From: Alphaproteobacteria bacterium
Lineage (GTDB): Bacteria; Pseudomonadota; Alphaproteobacteria; Rhodobacterales; Rhodobacteraceae
DNA length: 9,991 nt
NCBI GenBank assembly: GCA_030830465.1
Contig: JAURMY010000272.1
Location: 1-9,991 of the forward strand
Direction: 5' to 3'
This document shows positions 1 through 5,702 of this stretch, piece by piece (the first letter of the stretch is position 1; the number at the start of each line of letters is the position of its first letter). A program made the position numbers and the translations under genes. Under the pieces are notes generated by a model. The model saw only the letters and a list, made by a program, of their open reading frames with translations. It made no database searches and had not been told where the DNA came from.

Positions 1-411
1 CACATGAGTCCCCTCCTCCTGACCGTAGCGGCAGGAGTACTCGGGTTCCTCGTATTTAATTTCAGGAAGTCGGCCCGCACCTTTATGGGCGATACGGGCT
101 CTACGGTCATCGGCCTTATTGCCGCTATGACCACAGCGCGGATTATTGGCAAGCAGCCGCAGCTTGAACTAACCAACGGAACCCTAATCCCCACCTTCTT
201 TATGCTGGTCGCGGTGTTCTGGTACCCACTATTTGATTCGCTACAGGTCTATGTTCGCAGACTTAGCCGCGGTAACAGCCCCTTTGTTGCAGACCGATCG
301 CATGTGCACCACAAGTTGTTGAACTTAACCGACAAGAATCATCTACTTGTGACTACAACTATTGCTGGAATTTTACTTTTAATATTAGTACTAGGAATTC
401 TAATTTTCTAA
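1..411 (+). CDS. WecA/MraY-family undecaprenyl-phosphate sugar-1-phosphate transferase, C-terminal part
   Basis: The frame is open from base 1, so the gene starts outside the window and the ATG at 4 is probably internal. The 136 visible residues are the last third of a polytopic membrane glycosyltransferase (family usually about 320-380 aa). Family landmarks are the FMGDTGS segment (an aspartate motif near the active site), the histidine motif DRSHVHHKLL on a cytoplasmic loop, and hydrophobic spans before and after each, ending in a C-terminal membrane helix. Such enzymes move a sugar-1-phosphate such as GlcNAc-1-P from its UDP form onto undecaprenyl phosphate, starting O-antigen, capsule or teichoic-type polymers. 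The exact sugar cannot be told. Residue style and the lower GC, falling to AT-rich at the 3' end, suggest Bacteroidota, unlike everything after about 565. Confidence 0.82.
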   Translation, partial: HMSPLLLTVAAGVLGFLVFNFRKSARTFMGDTGSTVIGLIAAMTTARIIGKQPQLELTNGTLIPTFFMLVAVFWYPLFDSLQVYVRRLSRGNSPFVADRSHVHHKLLNLTDKNHLLVTTTIAGILLLILVLGILIF

Positions 412-419
412 TTAGACTC

Positions 420-554
420 TTAACGTAGCACGATTGTACCGTCCATAGTTCCTCTATTTACTTTTTCACGACTAAAAGGAAAATCAGGCGATAACTGAAG
501 TTTTTCTTAAGAAAAGTTTTCGTAAATCCGCGGATCATACCCTTGGGGCTTTGA
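420..554 (-). pseudogene. Possible degraded 3' end of a convergent gene
   Basis: One minus-strand frame reads as protein-like sequence across this gap. Fifteen codons (containing YDPRIYENFS) are followed by an in-frame TAA at 507-509, then 28 further codons (containing LSPDFPFSREKVNRGTMDG) ending at the stop at 420-422. A single base change, TAA to TTA, would restore one continuous frame. It would lie tail to tail with the WecA-like gene, 8 bases from its stop. Upstream it is bounded by a TGA at 555-557, just before the composition junction. No family is recognised. The alternative is that it is plain AT-rich spacer. Confidence 0.22.
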
Positions 555-565
555 TCATCGTATCT

Positions 566-934
566 TCAAAAAACTGCGTAGGCAATCTTCTTGGTTTCCT
601 CGGCCTTGCCCAGTTTCATTTTCTTCAGGCCATAGGCGACGTTTTCCGCCACGTTCAAGTGCGGGAAGATGGCATAGCTTTGAAACACCATATTGGTCGG
701 GCGCATATTGGCGGGGATCCCCGACATGTCCTGCCCGCCGATATAGACCGCCCCCGAGGTTGGCTCGTCAAATCCGCCGATCAGGCGCAGCAGGGTTGTC
801 TTGCCGCAACCGGACGGCCCAAGCAGGGAAAAGAACTCCCCCTCCATGATCTCGGCGGACACACCGGCAAGGGCGGTGAAGGCGCCAAATTTCTTGCCCG
901 CCTGGCGGATCGAGATCATCGCTTGATCAGACAT
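566..934 (-). CDS. PotA-like ABC transporter ATPase, truncated
   Basis: This is the N-terminal third of an importer ATPase (122 codons; PotA-type proteins are usually about 350-380 aa). The Walker A motif GPSGCGKTT is at residues 39-47 and the Q-loop VFQSYAIFPHLNV at 83-95. The LSGGQ signature, Walker B, switch histidine and the C-terminal TOBE substrate-regulation domain are all missing. The reading frame runs into TGA right after KKIAYAVF, where DNA composition also changes, so the truncation coincides with the junction. The ATG at 934 has a CAGGAG ribosome site and lies 18 bases after the permease gene, as third gene of the operon. If the junction is an assembly artefact the real gene is intact; if real, the transporter lacks a working ATPase here. 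Confidence 0.85.
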   Translation of the reverse strand: MSDQAMISIRQAGKKFGAFTALAGVSAEIMEGEFFSLLGPSGCGKTTLLRLIGGFDEPTSGAVYIGGQDMSGIPANMRPTNMVFQSYAIFPHLNVAENVAYGLKKMKLGKAEETKKIAYAVF

Positions 935-952
935 ATTCGGCTCCTGTGTTCA

Positions 953-1759
953 TCAAGATGCGGCTCCGGTCCGCTTTTCGGCACGCCGGCGGATCACTTC
1001 GGCCACAGTCAGCATCACCAGCGACGCCGCCAAAAGGATCGAACCCAAGGCCAGAACATTGGGCAGCTTCGCCGCAAACCTGAGCTGGCCCCAGATATAA
1101 ACCGGCAAGGTCGGCTCGGTCCCGCTGAGGAAAAACGCCAGAATGAATTCGTCCAGCGAAATCGTGAACGCCACCAGCAGCGAGGAAATGATCGACGGCG
1201 CCAGCATCGGCAGCGTCACCCGGCGCAGGGTGCCCCAGATGTTTTCCCCCAGATCATATGACGCCTCTTCCATGCTGGGATCGAACCCCTCAAACCCGGA
1301 AATCAGGACGGTGATCGAATAAGGCATGCAGATCAACAGATGCCCCAGCACCACGGTGAACAGTGACAACTGAAACCCCAGCCCCAGCATGACCACCAGC
1401 AAGGAAATCGCCACGATGATTTCCGGCAAGACCAGCGGCGTCATGATCAGGGCCGTCGCCGCTTCCTTGCCGCGAAACCTGTGCCGCGTCACCGCGCGGG
1501 CGGCGGCGATGCCCAGAACCGTGCTTAAAATCGCCGAGGTCAGCCCAACCAGCAGACTGTTCCATGCCGCCGTTTGCATCGTTTCATTATTGGCAAGCCC
1601 CGCATACCATTTCGTGGTGAAACCGGTCAGGGGAAATTTGGGCGTGGCGCTGTCGTTGAAGGAAAACAGCGGCAGCAGCAAAACCGGGAAATACAACAGC
1701 CCGATATAGATCAGCACATAGGATTTCAGCCACAGGGCCTTGATGCCGCCGCCCTTCAT
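953..1759 (-). CDS. ABC transporter inner-membrane permease, PotC-like
   Basis: This 268-aa polytopic membrane protein has the normal length of a PotC/YdcV-type permease. A hydrophobic helix at residues about 13-33 is followed by further spans near 66-88, 103-127, 130-155, 188-210 and 233-256. The EAA coupling loop that docks on the ATPase is at about 164-189 (EEASYDLGENIWGTLRRVTL). The ATG follows an AGGAGG ribosome site with 8-base spacing and overlaps the upstream permease stop by four bases (ATGA at 1756-1759), so the two are probably translationally coupled. With its partner it would form the heterodimeric channel of an importer. The family carries spermidine, putrescine, GABA and other small amines or organic ions; the substrate here is not shown by sequence. 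Confidence 0.92.
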   Translation of the reverse strand: MKGGGIKALWLKSYVLIYIGLLYFPVLLLPLFSFNDSATPKFPLTGFTTKWYAGLANNETMQTAAWNSLLVGLTSAILSTVLGIAAARAVTRHRFRGKEAATALIMTPLVLPEIIVAISLLVVMLGLGFQLSLFTVVLGHLLICMPYSITVLISGFEGFDPSMEEASYDLGENIWGTLRRVTLPMLAPSIISSLLVAFTISLDEFILAFFLSGTEPTLPVYIWGQLRFAAKLPNVLALGSILLAASLVMLTVAEVIRRRAEKRTGAAS

Positions 1760-2670
1760 TTCAACATCCTCCTGAGGCCCGACATCATCAGCATCATCAC
1801 CCCGGCCAGGCCGGTGACGATCACCATGGTCGTCACCGCAAGCGCTGCCCCCAATGGCCAGTTTGATGCCCGGCCGAATTGAATCTGAATGGCATTGGCG
1901 ATCATCACCCCATCTTTGCCGCCGACCAGTTTCGGCGTGACGTAATCGCCCACCGTCGGGATCATCACGATCAACAGGGCGGCGGTCACCCCCGGCAGGG
2001 TCAGCGGCAATGTCACCCGCAAGAACCGCCGCACCGGCCCGTCCCCCAGATCGGCCGCCGCCTCGATCAGCGTCGGATCAACCTTTTGCAGGGAAACATA
2101 GATCGGCAAAATCGCAAAGGCCGCCCAACTGTGCGCCAGCGTGATGATCACGGAATTGGTGTTGTAAAGCAGCGACGACAGCGGTTCAGCGATGACCCCG
2201 ATCTTCAGCAGCGCCGAGTTCAGCACACCCTGATAGCCCAGAATCACCTTCCAGGACAAAATCCGCAAAAGATAACCGGACCAGAACGGAACAGTGATGA
2301 CAAACAGCCAAAGGTTCTTGTGCCGCCCGCCATATTGCGAGATAAAATAGGCCACCGGATAGGCCAGCACGACCGTCACAAGGCTGACCAGAACCGACAC
2401 TTTCAGCGACCGCAGCAGCAAATCCCGGTAGATGGGTTCGGTCACCGCGATGCGATAATTTTCCAGCGTCAGCGTGTGGTCAATGGTCAGATAGTCCTGC
2501 GTCCAGAAGCTGTTGGCGATGATCACAAGGATCGGCCCGACCAACAGCAGGATCGCGTAAAGCAGCGGCGGTGAAATCACCAGCCAGCCCTTAGCCTGGT
2601 CGCTTTTCAGGGCGCGCCGCAAGACGGATTTCTGTCGTCCCGACCGCGCACCTGCGGCGTCCAAAGTCAC
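1756..2670 (-). CDS. ABC transporter inner-membrane permease, PotB-like
   Basis: First gene of the importer operon, 304 aa from the chosen start. Hydrophobic spans are near residues 32-54, 90-112, 120-140, 172-193, 222-242 and 274-298, with the EAA loop at about 203-227 (EAAADLGDGPVRRFLRVTL). The start is taken as GTG at 2668-2670, because GGGAGG stands six bases before it and residue 31 of the longer frame is where PotB homology style begins. The longer open frame to an ATG at 2760 adds 30 residues of non-transporter-like sequence with no ribosome site. The gene points away from the aminotransferase and shares its upstream region, including the putative operator at 2775-2801. No periplasmic binding protein gene lies upstream; it would have to be beyond the truncated ATPase or elsewhere. 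Confidence 0.9.
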   Translation of the reverse strand: MTLDAAGARSGRQKSVLRRALKSDQAKGWLVISPPLLYAILLLVGPILVIIANSFWTQDYLTIDHTLTLENYRIAVTEPIYRDLLLRSLKVSVLVSLVTVVLAYPVAYFISQYGGRHKNLWLFVITVPFWSGYLLRILSWKVILGYQGVLNSALLKIGVIAEPLSSLLYNTNSVIITLAHSWAAFAILPIYVSLQKVDPTLIEAAADLGDGPVRRFLRVTLPLTLPGVTAALLIVMIPTVGDYVTPKLVGGKDGVMIANAIQIQFGRASNWPLGAALAVTTMVIVTGLAGVMMLMMSGLRRMLK

Positions 2671-2682
2671 ATCCAACCTCCC
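2671..2682 (-). promoter_or_regulatory. Ribosome binding site that fixes the PotB-like start
   Basis: On the minus strand AGGGAGG is followed by TTGGAT and then GTG. The ATG one base upstream of that GTG opens directly into TGA, so the GTG is the usable start codon. Confidence 0.7.
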
Positions 2683-2750
2683 TAAGTGACGGGCCTGTCG
2701 TTTCTTGCAGGCGCTGGCGGTCACAGTGCAATGTTGACGCCATATTGTCG

Positions 2751-2779
2751 TTGAAATCAAGCAAAATCTCTGGCATTAT
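2751..2779 (+). promoter_or_regulatory. Sigma-70-type promoter for the aminotransferase
   Basis: TTGAAA at 2751-2756 and CATTAT at 2774-2779 are separated by exactly 17 bases, close to the -35 and -10 consensus. Transcription would start near 2786, giving a leader of about 64 bases before the ATG at 2850. The start point falls inside the operator-like repeat at 2775-2801, so a bound repressor would block RNA polymerase. A promoter for the divergent transporter operon must also lie in this gap, but no convincing -35/-10 pair was seen on the minus strand. Confidence 0.55.
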
Positions 2780-2801
2780 TAGTTGAACATTCATTCAATA
2801 A
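2775..2801. promoter_or_regulatory. Putative TetR/BetI-like operator, copy 1
   Basis: The core TTGAACATTCATTCAA at 2783-2798 has inverted TTGAA/TTCAA half-sites six bases apart. The surrounding 27 bases match 5587-5613 at 26 positions on the same strand; the only mismatch is A at 2781 against T at 5593. It lies over the -10 end and start point of the aminotransferase promoter and upstream of the divergent potB-like gene. Size, half-site style and position resemble operators of TetR-family repressors, including BetI-type sites. The regulator itself is not in the window, so the family assignment is inference. Confidence 0.6.
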
Positions 2802-2849
2802 CTGCCGAATACGCACCCCTGGCGTGTCGGCCGGAACAAAGGGCCACGC

Positions 2850-4244
2850 ATGGACGCCGACCTTCAAACCCGCCTTGACGATGCAAATGACGCCTCGCGC
2901 AAACATTTGATCCAGCCCTGGCCGGTTGCGGATTCCATTGGCGATGAGGCCCGCTCGATCATTCAGTCGGGTGACGGTATTTACATCCGCAACGATCAGG
3001 GCGAGCGGCTGATCGACGGACCGGCGGGCATGTGGTGCACCAATGTGGGCCATCGCAACCAGGCGCTGGCCGATGCGATGCGCGATCAGGCGATGAAGCT
3101 CAGCTATAACTCGCCCTGGTACACTTCAAACGAGCCTGCGGCCCTGCTGGCGCGGCGCATCGCCGATCACGCGCCGGGCGATCTTGAGCACGTGTTCTTC
3201 ACCACCGGCGGCTCGACCGCGATGGACAGCGCGATCCGGTTTGTTCAGTTTTACAACAATGTGCGCGGCCGCGGCGGCAAGAAGAAAATCCTGGCGCGTG
3301 AGGGCGGTTATCACGGTTCGACCTACTTGTCGGCATCGCTGAATGGCGGTCTGAGGGTCAAGAACTGGATGGATTTTGAAACCGATCTGATCATCAAACT
3401 CGCTTGTCCGGACCCGTTTCGCCGCCCTGCCGGCCTGAGCGTTGATGCCTTCGCTGACAGGCTGATTGACGAATTGCGCCAGACCATCGACCGGGAGGGG
3501 GCGGAAAATATCGCCGCCTTTGTCGGCGAGCCGGTGATGGCCTCGGGCGGTGTGATCGTGCCGCCGCCGGGATACCTGAAGCGTATCCGTGACATCTGCA
3601 CCGAAAACGAGATCCTCTATATTTCCGACGAAGTCGTGACGGGCTTTGGCCGCCTTGGTCATATGTTCGCCTCGGAGGCCGTGTTTGACGTAACGCCCGA
3701 CATCATCACCTTCGCCAAGGGCGTGACGTCGGGCTATTTCCCGCTGGGGGGCATGGTGGTTTCCGCAAAGCTGATGCGGGACTTGCAAGGCTCAAACCAC
3801 CCCGATGCGATGTTCGCGCATGGGTTGACCTATTCCAGCCACCCGATCGGCTGTGCGGTGGCCCTGCGCAATATGGATCTGTTGGAAGGCGGCATCATGG
3901 ATCATGCCGCCGATGTCACGCCTTACTTCTGGGAAAAGATGAAAGCGCTGGAGGCGCTTGATCTTGTCGGTGAAGTGCGCGGCCTTGGCCTGATGGCCTG
4001 CATTGAATGTGTCGCAGACAAAAGCAACAAGAACCCGATCCGGCTTGATACCGAGGTCGGCAACCGGATTGACGCCCACTGTCAGGAACTGGGCCTGTTG
4101 TTGCGTCCGCTGGTCAATATGTGCGTGATGTCACCGCCGCTGGTGATCACACGAGATCAGATCACGACCATGGCGGACATCCTGCATGAGGGCATCCTGC
4201 GCACCCAAAACGACCTGCGCGCGGAAGGCATCTGGCAGGGCTGA
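2850..4244 (+). CDS. Class III PLP-dependent aminotransferase (polyamine/diaminobutyrate/omega-amino acid type)
   Basis: 464 aa, normal for the family. Fold-type I landmarks are in order: TTGGSTAMDSAIR (118-130) for the PLP phosphate, AREGGYHGST (149-158), GEPV (226-229), ISDEVVTGFGR (258-268) with D260 facing the pyridine nitrogen, and the Schiff-base lysine K290 in TFAKGVTSGYFPLGG. The N-terminal region and the SPPLVI segment (428-433) resemble SpuC/omega-amino-acid:pyruvate transaminases. The ATG at 2850 follows AAAGGG. Such enzymes move a terminal amino group to pyruvate or 2-oxoglutarate. Next to an ectoine hydrolase, a DoeD-like role (2,4-diaminobutyrate to aspartate semialdehyde) is plausible, but other diamines or beta/gamma-amino acids fit equally. 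It shares an operator with the Rieske gene, which points to a common inducer. Confidence 0.88.
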   Translation: MDADLQTRLDDANDASRKHLIQPWPVADSIGDEARSIIQSGDGIYIRNDQGERLIDGPAGMWCTNVGHRNQALADAMRDQAMKLSYNSPWYTSNEPAALLARRIADHAPGDLEHVFFTTGGSTAMDSAIRFVQFYNNVRGRGGKKKILAREGGYHGSTYLSASLNGGLRVKNWMDFETDLIIKLACPDPFRRPAGLSVDAFADRLIDELRQTIDREGAENIAAFVGEPVMASGGVIVPPPGYLKRIRDICTENEILYISDEVVTGFGRLGHMFASEAVFDVTPDIITFAKGVTSGYFPLGGMVVSAKLMRDLQGSNHPDAMFAHGLTYSSHPIGCAVALRNMDLLEGGIMDHAADVTPYFWEKMKALEALDLVGEVRGLGLMACIECVADKSNKNPIRLDTEVGNRIDAHCQELGLLLRPLVNMCVMSPPLVITRDQITTMADILHEGILRTQNDLRAEGIWQG

Positions 4245-4256
4245 ATCAGTCCTTTT

Positions 4257-4355
4257 CTTTGTTCGGCACATGTCCCGGGGGGTTCCGGGGGGCAGAGCCC
4301 CCCGTCCAGGCCGGGGGCTTTGCCCCCGGACCCCCAGAGTATTTCCGGAACAAAG
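4257..4355. terminator. Convergent hairpin element between aminotransferase and Rieske genes
   Basis: Two perfect hairpins lie back to back: GGGGGGC/GCCCCCC with an AGA loop (4287-4303) and CCGGGGGC/GCCCCCGG with a TTT loop (4311-4329). They are enclosed by an outer inverted repeat, CTTTGTTC at 4257-4264 and GAACAAAG at 4348-4355. The element sits between two convergent stop codons (4244 and 4362), so it probably stops transcription or protects RNA ends from both sides. From memory, similar GC-rich hairpins followed by CCCCCAGAGTATTT recur at gene ends in Rhodobacteraceae genomes, so this may be a dispersed REP-like repeat. It has no long U-tract, so classical termination is not certain. Confidence 0.6.
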
Positions 4356-4361
4356 ATGATT

Positions 4362-5576
4362 TCAGCCCTGTTTCAGCTTTGTGTTCGTCGCGTCCATGTC
4401 TTCTTCGGCGGGGGCCTGGGCCAGCAAGGTCACCGGCAATTGCGCGCGCACCGCATCGTGATGGGTCTTTACGCCATATTCCAGGTCGGACAGAAAAAAA
4501 CCCTGAAAGGCTTCGGACTTCATCGATTCATTTGACCAGATCGTCAGTTGAACATCTTCTGCCAGCGTATCGCGGTCGATGCGCATGGCAAGATAGCGGG
4601 CGGCCCGTTGTTCCCGGGATTCGACCTTGTAGCGATAGACCTGTCCGCGCAGTTGGGTCTGATCGACGGAAACCGGAAATTCGTGGTAGAATTGCATGGT
4701 TTCCGGCGTCACCGCGATGACCGCATTGGGAAACAGGCCCCAATAAATCCACGCCTTGCGATAGGTCTCGGGCAGAAAATCCGGCGCCTGGGTCGCTTTG
4801 GTATAGTTGCGCACGCTCCAGCGTCGCCCGCCGGACGGGTTCACAATGCCGACCGAGCGGTTGATGCCGTCGATCAGCGGCTCGTCGTAATAGGTTTGGC
4901 CATAGAGGTCCTGCAGCGCCGGATGGGCCATCGCGACATGGTAGCCTTCATTGTCCACATCGCGCACCGACTTCCAGTTCACGGGCGACGTCTGGGAATA
5001 GATCTCGTCATAGACAGGCACCATCTCGGGCATCCGGTAGAGCCCCACCTCGGCGGCAAACGGGGCCAGCAATTCGGCGACCGAGGGCTGCGGCCCCGGA
5101 TTGAAACGGATGAAGATCAGCCCGTTCCAAACCTCCATTTCCACCGGCTGAAGGCCGAATTCGACCTTGTCCAGATCGGGAAAAGATCTGGGCTGGGCGG
5201 CGCCGCGCAGGGTGCCGTCAAGGTTATAAACCCAGCCGTGAAACGGGCAGACCAGCGCGCCTTTGCACGTGCCTTTTTCGTTTGCGACCAGGCGCGATCC
5301 GCGATGGCGGCACATGTTGCGGAAAGCCTTGACGCTGTCGCCCTCGCCCCGGATCACCAGAGCCCTTTCGCCGCAAAAATCCATCGTCAGATAATCGCCG
5401 GTATTCGGTATGTCACTGATATGGCAAACAATTTGCCAATGATTTTTGAACAGGTCCCGCTTTTCAAGCTCTAACAGAGCCGGGCTGTGATAGGTCCATC
5501 CGGGCAGGCCCTTGCGGTCCCAATTGTCAGGGACCGCGTTGTTGCGGTTGCTGTTGCGCAGGTTTTCATCCAGCAT
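4362..5576 (-). CDS. Rieske non-heme iron oxygenase, quaternary-amine type (alpha subunit)
   Basis: 404 aa from the chosen start, normal for the alpha subunit. The Rieske [2Fe-2S] ligands are C89-R-H91 (CRHRG) and C110-P-F-H113 (CPFHGW). The mononuclear iron site is DVDNEGYHVAMAH (206-218) with H213 and H218; D341 in AEDVQL is a candidate third ligand. E210, three residues before H213, occupies the bridging position usually held by Asp in aromatic-ring dioxygenases. Glu there is known in carnitine, choline and betaine oxygenases, so a nitrogen-containing substrate is likelier than an aromatic one. ATG at 5576 is preferred because an upstream in-frame ATG (5606) lies inside the operator near the predicted transcription start; the ribosome site is weak. 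An electron-supplying reductase is needed but is not in the window. Exact substrate unknown. Confidence 0.88.
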   Translation of the reverse strand: MLDENLRNSNRNNAVPDNWDRKGLPGWTYHSPALLELEKRDLFKNHWQIVCHISDIPNTGDYLTMDFCGERALVIRGEGDSVKAFRNMCRHRGSRLVANEKGTCKGALVCPFHGWVYNLDGTLRGAAQPRSFPDLDKVEFGLQPVEMEVWNGLIFIRFNPGPQPSVAELLAPFAAEVGLYRMPEMVPVYDEIYSQTSPVNWKSVRDVDNEGYHVAMAHPALQDLYGQTYYDEPLIDGINRSVGIVNPSGGRRWSVRNYTKATQAPDFLPETYRKAWIYWGLFPNAVIAVTPETMQFYHEFPVSVDQTQLRGQVYRYKVESREQRAARYLAMRIDRDTLAEDVQLTIWSNESMKSEAFQGFFLSDLEYGVKTHHDAVRAQLPVTLLAQAPAEEDMDATNTKLKQG

Positions 5577-5586
5577 CACTTGGCCT

Positions 5587-5613
5587 ATTATTTGTTGAAC
5601 ATTCATTCAATAA
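5587..5613. promoter_or_regulatory. Putative TetR/BetI-like operator, copy 2
   Basis: Twin of 2775-2801 (26 of 27 bases identical, same strand), with the core TTGAACATTCATTCAA at 5595-5610. Here an extra outer inverted repeat, CCTATTA at 5585-5591 and TAATAGG at 5611-5617, brackets the core, though off centre by four bases. It overlaps the -10 box and predicted start point of the Rieske promoter. Because the genes face opposite ways, the site is inverted relative to transcription compared with copy 1, as expected for a near-symmetric dimer target. Confidence 0.6.
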
Positions 5614-5638
5614 TAGGACAATTCGGCGAATTTGGGAA
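5610..5638 (-). promoter_or_regulatory. Promoter for the Rieske oxygenase gene
   Basis: On the minus strand a weak -35 TTCCCA (5633-5638) is followed by exactly 17 bases and a good -10 TATTAT (5610-5615). The start point would fall near 5603, inside the operator copy, leaving a leader of under 30 bases before the ATG at 5576. The -35 lies within a short perfect inverted repeat, TTTGGG-AAG-CCCAAA (5631-5645). Confidence 0.5.
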
Positions 5639-5654
5639 GCCCAAACTGCGCGCG

Positions 5655-5680
5655 AAAAGGCCGGGCGTTTCCACCCGGCC
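5655..5680 (-). terminator. Rho-independent terminator after the ectoine hydrolase gene
   Basis: On the minus strand GGCCGGG and CCCGGCC form a perfect 7-bp stem around an 8-base loop, followed at once by TTTT. It lies 22 bases beyond the doeA-like stop codon and ahead of the Rieske promoter. The hydrolase and the Rieske gene, although codirectional, are therefore probably separate transcripts. Confidence 0.75.
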
Positions 5681-5702
5681 CTGAATCACGATCAAATTTG
5701 CC

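Noticed and set aside
551..1261. Long open frame on the plus strand (236 codons)
   Set aside because: It lies antisense to the ATPase and permease genes, its translation is rich in Arg, Gln, Gly and His with no domain, and it follows from high GC at third codon positions.
2671..2760. Longer start (ATG at 2760) for the PotB-like permease
   Set aside because: It has no ribosome site, the extra residues do not look like a transporter N-terminus, and a strong GGGAGG site fits the GTG at 2670.
4550..4562. GTTGAACAT within the Rieske gene as a third operator
   Set aside because: Only one half-site matches, the dyad partner TTCAA is missing, and it is inside coding sequence.
4548..5474. 308-codon open frame on the plus strand opposite the Rieske gene
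   Set aside because: The minus-strand frame carries complete Rieske and iron-site motifs. The plus frame shows no recognisable motif or ribosome site.
5577..5606. Upstream ATG at 5606 as Rieske start
   Set aside because: The codon lies within the operator core and at about the predicted transcription start, so little or no leader would remain for a ribosome.
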